A DNA stretch of 64,000 bases from Paraburkholderia sp. NMBU_R16 (GTDB lineage: Bacteria; Pseudomonadota; Gammaproteobacteria; Burkholderiales; Burkholderiaceae). Both the position numbers and the translations under genes were made by a program. Below the pieces are notes generated by a model. The model was not told the DNA's origin and ran no database searches. It saw nothing but the letters and a program-made list of their open reading frames with translations. Position 1 is the first letter of the stretch. Each line of letters opens with the position of its first letter. Shown here one piece after another: positions 35,320 to 44,013 of this stretch. The stretch is from positions 1-64,000 of the forward strand of contig NZ_JAAAYE010000022.1 in the NCBI RefSeq assembly GCF_013282575.1. Reading direction: 5' to 3'.

Positions 35320-36804
35320 CTACCTCGATTTCAGCGACACGAACGTACGCGTGTTATCGCGAACGATCAGCAACGCGGCGACCTTCGGGCTCGCGGCGAC
35401 GAGCGCGGCCAACGCTTCGCGAGACGCAACGGGCTTTCCGTTCACCGACACCACGATATCGCCGGGCTCGATGCCGGCATCCGCCGCGAGACCGGAGGCC
35501 GCGTCGACGAGCAAACCGGCTTCGACCCCGCTTGCATGCCGTTCCGCTTCGCTGAGCGGATGGACGGCTAGACCGACCCGGTCGAGATCGTCGCTGCTGG
35601 GTGCCGCGGCGTCGGCGGACGCGGCTACCGTTGCACTCAACGCCATCGGCTTGTTGTTGCGGACGATTTTCAGCGTGACCTTCGAGCCTGGCGCCAGCTC
35701 CGCGACGGCATCGCGCAAGTCGGCGGCGTGATCGACGCTCTTTCCGTTGACATGCGTGATGACATCGCCGGCCCTCAGACCGTTGGCAGCGGTGCCGTGC
35801 GTCGTCGGCGCGACGAGCGTGACGAGTACGCCTTGCGGTCGCGATAGGCCGAACGCCGTCGCCAGACCGGGATCGAGATCCTGCGTAGCAATGCCGAGAC
35901 TGCCGCCGCCGACCTTCGCCTGACCCAGCAAATGTGTACGCAGTTCGATTGCCGCCTTGATCGGGATGGCGAACGTCATCGTTTGATAGCGTGGTGCGTC
36001 GACGTAAAGCTGCACGTCCACGCCGATTACCGCGCCGTCTCGGTTCAGCAGGGGACCGCCCGAGTTATCGGGGTTCACGGCAATCTCGGTCTGAAAGAAC
36101 GGGAACGTCGTGCCGTCGGGCAACACATGTGGCGCGACGCTGACGATCCCCGCAGTGACCGTGTTTTGCGCGCCCTCGAGCGCGCCGATCGTCAACACGG
36201 GCTCCCCGGTGTTTACCCTCGCAGCGTCGCCAAGCCGCACGACAGGGAGTTTCGACGCGCCTTGCATTTGAAGCAGCGCGACATCGGTTCGCGGATCGAC
36301 GCCGAGCACGCGTGCCTTGAACTGGCGCCGGTCGGTCAGCGTCACCGTGACCTCGTCCGCGCGGTTCACGGTGTGTGCCGTCGTCACGACGAGCCCATCG
36401 GGGCTGACGATGAACCCCGACCCGCGCCCCCACATGACACGAGCGGGCGAGGATTGATCCTGTTGCGAGGCAGAGGGCTGAAGAAGGGCGCCGATCGGAT
36501 CGTCGGGGGCGATCGCGTCGAGTTGCGCCGGTCGGTCCGCGTCGCCCGCTGCACGGATATTGACGACGGCGGGCCCGTATCGGTCGACGAACATCGCGTA
36601 GTTGGGTGCGCTTTCAATGCTGCCGTTGCGGCTGCCGCTGTCGGGCGAGGGACGAATAGTCTTGGCGGGTGAGGAGGCGGGCGGTGCCGCGTAGGTCGAC
36701 AGCGGCAGCACCCAGAGCGTAACGCAGAATAATGACGCCGCAGCCATGCCGTGTAAGGCCGGATGGGCGGTTCCCGAAGTCTTGATACTCACGGCTCGCT
36801 CCAT
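35320..36804 (-). CDS. DegP/HtrA-like periplasmic serine protease with two PDZ domains
   Basis: This 494-residue exported trypsin-like protease has a signal or anchor at about 20-40. The catalytic triad is His144 (TTAHTV), Asp174 (RTDVALL) and Ser248 (NPDNSGGPL). Two PDZ domains follow at about 300-395 and 405-490. The residue two before the nucleophile is Asp246, where HtrA proteins have Gly (GNSGG), and this may alter the oxyanion loop. It probably acts in periplasmic protein quality control. The start at 36804 gives a plausible signal; an upstream ATG at 36876 adds 24 residues. Confidence 0.85.
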   Translation of the reverse strand: MERAVSIKTSGTAHPALHGMAAASLFCVTLWVLPLSTYAAPPASSPAKTIRPSPDSGSRNGSIESAPNYAMFVDRYGPAVVNIRAAGDADRPAQLDAIAPDDPIGALLQPSASQQDQSSPARVMWGRGSGFIVSPDGLVVTTAHTVNRADEVTVTLTDRRQFKARVLGVDPRTDVALLQMQGASKLPVVRLGDAARVNTGEPVLTIGALEGAQNTVTAGIVSVAPHVLPDGTTFPFFQTEIAVNPDNSGGPLLNRDGAVIGVDVQLYVDAPRYQTMTFAIPIKAAIELRTHLLGQAKVGGGSLGIATQDLDPGLATAFGLSRPQGVLVTLVAPTTHGTAANGLRAGDVITHVNGKSVDHAADLRDAVAELAPGSKVTLKIVRNNKPMALSATVAASADAAAPSSDDLDRVGLAVHPLSEAERHASGVEAGLLVDAASGLAADAGIEPGDIVVSVNGKPVASREALAALVAASPKVAALLIVRDNTRTFVSLKSR

Positions 36805-36936
36805 TGGGTTGGCGTTGGGCACAAAGGGGACGCTACCGCTCGAAAGAGCGGAGGCCGGCCTCGCGTGTCCGTACATTCATTGTTGCTCCCGGATGTTTCG
36901 CCGCCTGTGAGAGAGCGCACGAAACCGCTCAAGTAT

Positions 36937-38055
36937 TTATCGGGGGTCTTCGATGCGACCTGACGGCCATTCATTCCCGGTCTGGCTGTGCTCGGTGCGG
37001 GCCTGCCGATGCGGGGCGGCAAGCATCTTCTTGATTCTGTCGGCGTGCGAGCCGTCGAGCCAAGGATTCCATCGGGCTTGCCGTTCCGGGCTCTCCGACG
37101 GAACGTCGAGCAGCTCCATGCTACTGGTTCGACCACTGCCTTTGCGGTCCTTTGCTTGCCATAGCAAATGGATCGCAAGCGGCGCAAGGGGATCGAATTC
37201 CCGAACTATGTGAAGGTCGTTCGCGGCAAGCGTATTTCCGGTGTCGGCGATTGCGATTACGCCATCGAATCGCTCTGGGAACTCCCCGGCGTCGATTTCC
37301 GCCATGCCTTTGCCGGAGCGGTAAAGATACACGGGCCATCCTTTCTCGGCCGCGATGCGACGACCCGATGGAACATATTCCGTCGTGAGTATCAGCGTTT
37401 GTCCGTTGCTGATTTTTTTGAGGAGGATATCGATGTTGGCTTCATGCGCCGCCAAAACGAATCGTGCAGTCGGATGCGCGATCACCGGAATATCGCGCAG
37501 CCCGGGTGGGGCGCCGGCCGCCCGAGCGCCATGTACCTGGTGGGAGCCCGCGAAGCCGACGCTCAGTTCACGGCGGGCGACGAAATTCGGAATTTCGGCA
37601 TCCCGCATGTATTTGAATCGCTTCGCTCCGCGGTTTATGAAAACCTCACCTGCTATTGCATCCCCCGACGGCTCGATATGGATGCCATGCTTGTCCTGCA
37701 TATACCGCACGACAAGCGGTTCATACCTCCCCTTCGACAAGACAAGCATCTGCGCTCTGGAAAGGAGCGCAGCGACCAACGCATCTCTCACGGTAGGCAC
37801 ATGCGCCTTGTTGCCGGGAGCCGCAAAAGACGTCGCGCTGCGCCTGGCGACGTCGGGCTCCGAGCGATCGGGCCTGCATGTGCCGATGCGCGACACAGGT
37901 AATCCGGCCAGTGCCCCTTTCGATGTCGCCGCCGGCGCCGCCCGCTGGGCCGGAACAGCCGAGTTCCGGCTTCGAAAAGGCGACGCGAAGGTCGATTGTT
38001 GAGCGACCTCTGCCGCGTCTCTGTGCGAAATGTGTTGGACGAAAAAACGTTGCAT
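36937..38055 (-). CDS. HisG-fold (ATP phosphoribosyltransferase-like) protein with disordered N-terminal extension
   Basis: Residues 100-290 of this 372-residue protein follow the HisG catalytic fold: LSKGRYEPLV (106-115), MRDAEIPNFVARRELSVGFA (150-169, like the HisG DIPxYV...DLGI segment), TTEYVPSGRRIAAEKGWPV (224-242) and the PRPP-loop-like IADTGNTLAANDL (269-281). The first 95 residues are Ser/Ala/Arg/Pro-rich with no signal peptide, as in many type III effectors. No other his gene is nearby. It may be a phosphoribosyltransferase for a secondary metabolite or a secreted nucleotide-modifying protein; both are inference. Divergent from the beta-propeller gene. Confidence 0.6.
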   Translation of the reverse strand: MQRFFVQHISHRDAAEVAQQSTFASPFRSRNSAVPAQRAAPAATSKGALAGLPVSRIGTCRPDRSEPDVARRSATSFAAPGNKAHVPTVRDALVAALLSRAQMLVLSKGRYEPLVVRYMQDKHGIHIEPSGDAIAGEVFINRGAKRFKYMRDAEIPNFVARRELSVGFAGSHQVHGARAAGAPPGLRDIPVIAHPTARFVLAAHEANIDILLKKISNGQTLILTTEYVPSGRRIAAEKGWPVYLYRSGKGMAEIDAGEFPERFDGVIAIADTGNTLAANDLHIVREFDPLAPLAIHLLWQAKDRKGSGRTSSMELLDVPSESPERQARWNPWLDGSHADRIKKMLAAPHRQARTEHSQTGNEWPSGRIEDPR

Positions 38056-38262
38056 CGTCTGCGTGCGGCGCGAGAGGTCGCGGCGCAAAACATAAAACCA
38101 AAAGAAATAGCACGTAAGCTGACGCCGCCGCGATACCGATACGAAGCGCGGGCGCTGCGAACGCAATCAAGTCTTCTCCGATCGCGTTTCGCGGGCACGG
38201 CGCGCGTTATCGTCAGCGATCGTTTTAACTATATTGAATAAAAAATATGCGTAAGGCTTGCG

Positions 38263-38294
38263 GGAATTTTTCAACAAATTCCGGTTGCTATGAT
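38263..38294 (+). promoter_or_regulatory. Inverted repeat and -10 element before the beta-propeller gene
   Basis: GGAATTT (38263-38269) and AAATTCC (38276-38282) form a perfect 7-bp inverted repeat with a 6-nt spacer. A good -10 hexamer TATGAT lies at 38289-38294, 33 bp before the ATG. The repeat would cover the -35 region, so it may be an operator. The surrounding 38220-38290 DNA is markedly AT-rich for this genome. Confidence 0.45.
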
Positions 38295-38327
38295 TGAAGT
38301 TCGCGAGCAAGCTCAGGACAAAAATCG

Positions 38328-40244
38328 ATGCTGAAAAACAAAATAATGCGTATGGCGCTTTTCGGCGCCATGGTCGCGGCGGTTGCGCCGTCATGTGCCG
38401 CGGGATACACCACGGACTGGCTCGCGAATTCTTACGGTTCGCTCGCCGAGCATGTCGGCAATGCGGCCCGTTCGATGTGGGTCGCGCCTGACGGCACGAT
38501 CTATACGGCATCGATGTGGGACGAGAGCGCGGGCGGTATCGGAATCTATCGCAACGGTAAAACGATCGGCTCCATCGGCCGGCACAACGACGTTCAAGGC
38601 GGGGCCATCGCCGGAAATGCCACCTCGATCTTTGCGGAGTTGCAGTCGAGCGCGCGTGCCGGCAGCGGGGCGGTCGGACGTTTCGATCGAACGACTGGCT
38701 TGCGCGACCGGGTGTTCCAGGTCAGCAATGCGAGTGTCGGCGTTCATGCCGATCGAATCGCCGGTCTTGCGGCGTCGAAATCGTTGGTCTACGCGAGTGA
38801 CTTTCCCGGCAGCCGGGTTCGCATCTATACCGTCGATGGCATCTGGCAGCGCGATATCGCTTTTCAGAAACCGGGCGCGCTGACCGCGGACGATGCCGGA
38901 AATGTCTGGGTTGCCCGGAAAGACGAGGGCGAAATCGTCGAGTTCAGCGCGGCCGGGCGTCAATTGACGGCCATTCGTTTGCCGGAGGAATCGCGGCCGT
39001 CCGCGCTTTTCTGGGATTCGACCTCGAAGCAGCTGCTGGTGGGCGACGAAGGCCCCGATTTGAACATCAAGCGATATTCGTTTTCGAACGGGCTTCCCAG
39101 ACTCGTGGGCACATTCGGTGTGCGCGGCGGCTACCTCGATACCTCGACGGGCATCAAAGGGCAAACGGGCGAGAAACGCTTCAATCGCGTGGTAGGGATC
39201 GGACGCGATGACAGCGGCAATCTCTATGTCCTCAACAATCCCTGGGGTAGTGGATGGGACCTCGCCCGGACCGGCGGCACCGATATCCGGGCGTATGACA
39301 GGGCCGGTCGAATGCAGTGGGAATTGCATTCGCTCAATTTCGAAGCGATTGCCGCACCCGATCCCGGTAACGATGCCACCGATTTTTACAGCGGTACGAA
39401 CATCTATCGTGGAAAGTCGGGCGGCGTCTTTTTTGCCAATACCGTCGATCCGTTCGAGTTTCCCTCGGACCCGCGCCTCGACGGCAGCCAGCGCGGTGAG
39501 CATTTCGGACAACTGGCCCGCGTGGGAGGGAATCTCATTCTGGTCGCGGCAAGTCAAAACCCTAGAACGTTTCATTTCTTTCATTTCAATCCCGCGCATG
39601 GATATATCGCCATACCGGACGGCTCGTTGCCCGGCGACTTGTTCGATACGGTGCGGGAAGTGACAGGAGGCTTTTGCCTGGACAGCAAGGGCGACGTCTG
39701 GGCAGCGCTCGATAAGACCGACGCGATCTACCACTACCGGCTTCTCGGGTTCGGCGCCGATGGGAAACCGAGGTGGAGCCCGCCCGAAACGATCCCCGTC
39801 CCGGCCAGCGTTCGTCCGCTCGTGCGAATCGTTTACTTGCCCGAGAGCGACACGATGATTCTGGCGCAGGGCAGCGGCAGTACGCTCGACTGGACGCAGA
39901 TGAGCGAGCGCATCGAGGTCTATCACGGTTGGCTTGCCGGCAACACCCGTAGACCGAACCCGGTCGTGGTACTGGACAACGCGAGCGCGAAGTCGCTTGC
40001 AGCCGCTGGAGACTATCTTTTCGTGGGGTACGTCCATACGGTGCCGAACATCGACGTATTCAGCCTGAGCGGCGGCCAGCGAGTGGCGACGCTGACCAAC
40101 AGCAGGGAAGGCAGGATCGACGTCGGCAACGACGTGGATTCGATGTATGGACTGCGGGCCTATCTGAGAACGAACGGGGAGTACCTGATCGCGAAGGACA
40201 ACTACAACGGATCCAGTGTCGTCGTGTATCGATGGAGGCCTTGA
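38328..40244 (+). CDS. Secreted beta-propeller protein (NHL/SMP-30-like repeats)
   Basis: This 638-residue protein has a Sec signal peptide of about 25 residues (VAPSCAAGYTT). The rest has repeating beta-propeller-like blades with Gly-Asn-Val/Leu-Trp/Tyr-Val patterns: MWVAPDGTIYTASMW, LTADDAGNVWVARKD, GRDDSGNLYVLNNPW and LDSKGDVWAALDKTD. No enzyme active site is recognised. It may bind a ligand or polymer outside the cell. It stands divergent to the HisG-fold gene and 146 bp before the orphan gene at 40391. Confidence 0.65.
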   Translation: MLKNKIMRMALFGAMVAAVAPSCAAGYTTDWLANSYGSLAEHVGNAARSMWVAPDGTIYTASMWDESAGGIGIYRNGKTIGSIGRHNDVQGGAIAGNATSIFAELQSSARAGSGAVGRFDRTTGLRDRVFQVSNASVGVHADRIAGLAASKSLVYASDFPGSRVRIYTVDGIWQRDIAFQKPGALTADDAGNVWVARKDEGEIVEFSAAGRQLTAIRLPEESRPSALFWDSTSKQLLVGDEGPDLNIKRYSFSNGLPRLVGTFGVRGGYLDTSTGIKGQTGEKRFNRVVGIGRDDSGNLYVLNNPWGSGWDLARTGGTDIRAYDRAGRMQWELHSLNFEAIAAPDPGNDATDFYSGTNIYRGKSGGVFFANTVDPFEFPSDPRLDGSQRGEHFGQLARVGGNLILVAASQNPRTFHFFHFNPAHGYIAIPDGSLPGDLFDTVREVTGGFCLDSKGDVWAALDKTDAIYHYRLLGFGADGKPRWSPPETIPVPASVRPLVRIVYLPESDTMILAQGSGSTLDWTQMSERIEVYHGWLAGNTRRPNPVVVLDNASAKSLAAAGDYLFVGYVHTVPNIDVFSLSGGQRVATLTNSREGRIDVGNDVDSMYGLRAYLRTNGEYLIAKDNYNGSSVVVYRWRP

Positions 40245-40390
40245 AATCGGTCGATTCTTCGCTCGGGCCCGATACCGAAGGGGACGCCCCACATTTCGCT
40301 GGCGGGAGCGGTTTTACGCTGCCGCTTGAAACATGACAACGGCCTCGACCCGATACTCCGACGATAAATCGCGACAACGGAGAGGGCCGA

Positions 40391-41089
40391 ATGCATGGCA
40401 GAGGAGTGGGCCGCGCCGCGAGAGCGCTTAGCCAGACGGGCAGCACCGCTGGAAAAAGGACGAACAACCGCACGGCCGAACAAGAGCCTTCCCAAGGTGC
40501 CTCACGGGCTCGCAGCGTCTCGCCCATGTTGTCGGCGCTGCCGGGCAGGCGCGTCAGCACGGTGGTGAGCGACACGAAGATCAATGAAGCAGGCGACGTC
40601 ACGGATCCCGGACACATCCAATATCAAACGTCGGAAGCCGAGCGCGCAAGAGAGCCGGAGTTGGCGCGCGCCATCGGACATTCGCGACGCACCGATCCGC
40701 ATGCACCGAAGGTACGCCGCTCCAAGGTGAGCGGCTATCTGCCCGATGGCACGCCGTTTCGCGTCAATGCTCTGAAGGGCCCGGCAATCAAGGCGGGTGA
40801 CGACAAGCTCATCGATCCGCAATCGGCGTCGCGCGTAATCGACCATGGGGAGATGACGGATGATCAACTCGCGCGTATGAAGGCAGTTCAGCGGCAGCCG
40901 ATTTATCCCGAATACGAGACGAGCGGCGCCGACTCGAGTAATTGCGTTCATGGCCACGCAGAGGTGGCGCGCACGGTGTTCGACTGGGATGTACACCCCG
41001 AACGGCACGCGCGGCCGCAGGATCTGGCCGAACAGATGGCCGGTTTCAGAACGGAGGACAGCGGAGAAAAGCCGTCGGACGGGAATTGA
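40391..41089 (+). CDS. Orphan Ser/Arg-rich protein, effector-like composition
   Basis: I do not recognise this 232-residue protein. The first 50 residues are rich in Ser, Arg, Ala and Gly with no signal peptide or membrane helix, as in type III secreted proteins. The middle has VSGYLPDGTPFRVNALKGPA. Near 190 lies SSNCVHGHAEVA, a Cys/His cluster that could be catalytic. No hrp-type promoter box (TTCG-N16-TTCG) is seen upstream, so secretion is speculative. It lies between the secreted propeller and the sugar transporter. Confidence 0.5.
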   Translation: MHGRGVGRAARALSQTGSTAGKRTNNRTAEQEPSQGASRARSVSPMLSALPGRRVSTVVSDTKINEAGDVTDPGHIQYQTSEAERAREPELARAIGHSRRTDPHAPKVRRSKVSGYLPDGTPFRVNALKGPAIKAGDDKLIDPQSASRVIDHGEMTDDQLARMKAVQRQPIYPEYETSGADSSNCVHGHAEVARTVFDWDVHPERHARPQDLAEQMAGFRTEDSGEKPSDGN

Positions 41090-41171
41090 TCGGCGGTGCG
41101 ACGCCCGCTGCTGCAGCGCAAAATACGACCTGCTCCACGACATCCCATTAAGTGACGATCCCTCTCACTTC

Positions 41172-41200
41172 TTGACAGGGCAATCGCCACTCTCCACACT
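41172..41200 (+). promoter_or_regulatory. Candidate sigma-70 promoter of the sugar ABC operon
   Basis: TTGACA at 41172-41177 is a perfect -35 element. At 17 nt spacing the -10 position reads CACACT (41195-41200), a weak match. It lies 43 bp before the binding-protein start, which suggests activator-dependent expression. Confidence 0.35.
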
Positions 41201-41242
41201 TGCCCGCATTGCGGCGATATACCTTTCGATGGGGATAGGTCA

Positions 41243-42376
41243 ATGAAAGCTTGGCATAAAGCTCTGCATCCCATGATCGTTGGCGCACTGATGGCGGTCG
41301 CGTTATCGACTCCAGCAGTTGCGCAAGGCCCGAAGGTGATCAGCGGGCCCGGCGCCGATCCGGGCTGTTTCAAGCCGCAGGCGGCCGACACGAAGTACTT
41401 CCAGTGGCCGGCCAAACCGGGCCCCTATCGAATCGCGCTCGTCAACGGTTTTATTGCCAATGACTGGCGCGTGCAGATGATCCGCGTTGCCAAAGCTTAT
41501 GTTTCCCAGCCGGCGGTCAAAAACGACATCAAGGAATTCAAGGTCGTCTCGGTTGGCCAGGACATCTCGGCGCAGATTGCGGCCGCCAACAATTTCATCG
41601 ATCAAGGCTTCGATGCCATCATCGTCGATGCCAACAATTCCGCGGCTTTCAAGGGCGTGGTGCGCAAGGCCAATGCGAAGGGTGTCGTCGTCGTATCGTT
41701 CGATAACGTCATCGACAGCCCCGATCAAATCTCGGTCAACGTGAACCAGGTCGGGCTCGGTGAAATGGCGGCGACGTTCTTGCTGAAGGAAGCCAAAAAG
41801 AAGAGCGGCGATCTGACGTTCCTGCACGTACGCGGACCGTCCGGCCAACCGGTGGATCTCGCCCGCGACAAGGGCTTTCATGAAGTACTCGACAAGTCGG
41901 GCCGTAAGGTCAAGGTAGTCGACGTGATCGGCAACTGGGCCCCGGGCGACGCGCAGAAGGCGACCGCGGATGCGATCGCCGCGGGCGGCATTTTCGACGG
42001 TATCTATGTGCAGGGCGGCTCCCAAGGCACGGTGCAGGCCATGCTCGATGCGGGCAAGTTCAAGGCGCCGATCTCCGGCGAGACGGAGAACGCTTATCGG
42101 ATGCTGTGCGACAAGGCAAACCTGACCTGCCAGTCGGGCGGTACCGGGCCGGCGCAAAGCGCGGTGGCGATCAAAACCGCGATTGCGGCGCTGCAAGGCA
42201 AAGTGGTGCCGCAAAGCATCGCGCTGCCCACTTCGGTCGACTATTCGCCTTTTACGCCGGACAAGAACGTCTTCCCCAAACTGCCGGGCAGCTTCTTCGC
42301 CGGCAACAACTTCCCCAGTTGCAATATCGGGTTCTCCGCCGAGGAAATTGCGAAGCAGAGCAGCCAGAACAACTGA
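41243..42376 (+). CDS. Sugar ABC transporter periplasmic binding protein (CUT2)
   Basis: This 377-residue protein has a Sec signal peptide (cleavage after STPAVA, about residue 28) and a Peripla_BP_4 fold. Landmarks are YRIALVNGFIANDWRVQMI, NNFIDQGFDAIIVDANN and GVVVVSFDNVID. It delivers a sugar or polyol to the two permeases encoded downstream. A Cys-containing N-terminal segment (GCFKPQAADTKYFQWP) precedes the usual start of the fold and is uncommon. The ligand cannot be told from sequence. Confidence 0.87.
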   Translation: MKAWHKALHPMIVGALMAVALSTPAVAQGPKVISGPGADPGCFKPQAADTKYFQWPAKPGPYRIALVNGFIANDWRVQMIRVAKAYVSQPAVKNDIKEFKVVSVGQDISAQIAAANNFIDQGFDAIIVDANNSAAFKGVVRKANAKGVVVVSFDNVIDSPDQISVNVNQVGLGEMAATFLLKEAKKKSGDLTFLHVRGPSGQPVDLARDKGFHEVLDKSGRKVKVVDVIGNWAPGDAQKATADAIAAGGIFDGIYVQGGSQGTVQAMLDAGKFKAPISGETENAYRMLCDKANLTCQSGGTGPAQSAVAIKTAIAALQGKVVPQSIALPTSVDYSPFTPDKNVFPKLPGSFFAGNNFPSCNIGFSAEEIAKQSSQNN

Positions 42377-42388
42377 ACGCTTGAGCTT

Positions 42389-42411
42389 GGCCGCGCATCG
42401 TTGCCGCGGCC
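42389..42411 (+). repeat. Hairpin between the binding-protein and ATPase genes
   Basis: GGCCGCG (42389-42395) and CGCGGCC (42405-42411) form a perfect 7-bp stem with a 9-nt loop, 12 bp after the binding-protein stop. Such intercistronic hairpins often partly terminate or protect the upstream message, giving more binding protein than membrane components. Confidence 0.55.
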
Positions 42412-42430
42412 GAAAAGGGGAGGCACGACG

Positions 42431-43978
42431 ATGGGGGAGGGAGCATCGGATCCACTGCTCCGCGTGGAGGGTGTGTCGAAGCATTACGGCGGCGTCCGGG
42501 CGCTCGAGGACGTGCGGTTTTCGTGTCGCGCGGGCTCGATTCATGCGCTTCTCGGCGAAAACGGCGCCGGCAAATCCACGTTCATCAAGATCCTTTCAGG
42601 CGTGGTCCAACCCGAGCGCGGGCGCATCGTGCTTGGCGGTATGCCGGTCAGCTTCCCTACGCCCGCCGCGGCGGCGGACGCGGGCATATCGTGCATCTTT
42701 CAGGAGCTTTCGCTGCTGCCTGATCTCACGGTGGCCGACAACATCAATATTGCCGATCCGCTTCGCCGTCTCGGATTGATCGATCGCGCGCAGGAGCGGC
42801 GGCGGGCGCAGGAAATGCTGGCGCGGGTCGGCGGCGAGGATATCCACCCGGCCGCGCCCGTAGGCCAGCTTCCGCTCTCGCGCCAGCAGTTGGTGGAAAT
42901 CGCCAAGGCGCTGGCACGGCGGCCAAAAGTGCTGATCCTCGACGAGGCGACCTCGGCGTTGACAGCAGCCGATGTAGCCAAGGTCTTCACCTTGCTGAAG
43001 CAGCTTCGGGCCGAGGGCATGGCTATCGTGTACATCTCCCATCGCATGCACGAAATCGCCGAGCTTGCCGACGAATGCACCGTGTTTCGCAACGGTCGCT
43101 ACATCGAAACCTTCGCCGCCGGCACGCGATCGGACGATGCCATCGTGGAAATGATGATCGGCCGTGAGTATTCGAGTGCCTTCCCGCCGCTCGGCGGAAC
43201 GCGGCGCGAAGGAGCACCGGCGCTTGCCGTGCGTAACTTGTCCTGGGCCGGGGAATTGAACGATATTTCGCTCGAAGTCTATCCGGGCGAGGTCGTCGGT
43301 CTGGGCGGTCTCGACGGTCAGGGCCAGCGACAGTTCCTGCTCGCACTATTCGGTGCGCTGATCGGTGTGGAGGGGACGATCGAAGTGGCTGGCCGGCCCG
43401 TGAAAATCGGCAGCCCGCGTCAGGCGAAGTCGCCGGAACTCGGGCTCGCGCTGATTCCGGAAGACCGCAAGAACGAAGGGCTGATGCTGCCGATGACGGT
43501 TCGCGAGAATCTCTCTTTTGCCGCGATCGAGACGCTGAGCCGGTTCGGCCGCATCGACCGCAAGGCGGAGGCCGAGCAGCTCGACGCGCTCGTGCGGCAG
43601 TTGGCCATCAAATCGGATGGCCTCGACGGTCCCGTGGCCGCGCTTTCCGGCGGTAACCAACAGAAAGTGGTGATCGGCAAGTGGCTGATGACGCGCCCGC
43701 GCATCGTGCTCCTGAACGATCCGACGCGCGGCATCGATGTCGGCACGAAGCAGGAGATCTATTTGCTGCTGCGCCGGCTCGCGCAGCAGGGAACGGCCGT
43801 GCTCTTCTATTCGACCGACTATGACGAACTGATCGGTTGCTGCGACCGCGTGGCCATCTTCTACGACGGCACGATCAGCCGGATGCTGCAAGGCGCCGAG
43901 CTGACCGAGCGCACGCTCGTGGGTGCGGCGCTGAACTTGTCTTCGGCGGGCGAGCGGCCGGCTTCGAACGCTGCTTAG
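42431..43978 (+). CDS. Sugar ABC transporter ATPase, two nucleotide-binding domains (CUT2)
   Basis: This 515-residue fused ATPase is of the RbsA/XylG type. Domain 1 (about 12-245) has Walker A GENGAGKST, signature LSRQQLVEIAKAL and Walker B VLILDEATSAL. Domain 2 (about 260-505) has the usual CUT2 degenerate Walker A (GGLDGQGQRQF), signature LSGGNQQKVVIGKWL and Walker B IVLLNDPTRGID. Start set at 42431, preceded by GGGGAGG; an in-frame ATG at 42401 is less likely. It energises the two permeases that follow. Confidence 0.92.
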   Translation: MGEGASDPLLRVEGVSKHYGGVRALEDVRFSCRAGSIHALLGENGAGKSTFIKILSGVVQPERGRIVLGGMPVSFPTPAAAADAGISCIFQELSLLPDLTVADNINIADPLRRLGLIDRAQERRRAQEMLARVGGEDIHPAAPVGQLPLSRQQLVEIAKALARRPKVLILDEATSALTAADVAKVFTLLKQLRAEGMAIVYISHRMHEIAELADECTVFRNGRYIETFAAGTRSDDAIVEMMIGREYSSAFPPLGGTRREGAPALAVRNLSWAGELNDISLEVYPGEVVGLGGLDGQGQRQFLLALFGALIGVEGTIEVAGRPVKIGSPRQAKSPELGLALIPEDRKNEGLMLPMTVRENLSFAAIETLSRFGRIDRKAEAEQLDALVRQLAIKSDGLDGPVAALSGGNQQKVVIGKWLMTRPRIVLLNDPTRGIDVGTKQEIYLLLRRLAQQGTAVLFYSTDYDELIGCCDRVAIFYDGTISRMLQGAELTERTLVGAALNLSSAGERPASNAA

Positions 43979-44013
43979 AGGTTGCCGATGCAACGGTGGA
44001 ACGAGGGGCGAAG

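Noticed and set aside
37168-37902. 244-codon + strand frame opposite the HisG-fold gene
   Set aside because: No family-like sequence; the minus strand carries the HisG motifs.
40245-40390. hrpII/PIP-type box (TTCG-N16-TTCG) that would mark a type III effector gene
   Set aside because: Two TTCG sequences occur but about 47 bp apart, not at the required spacing.
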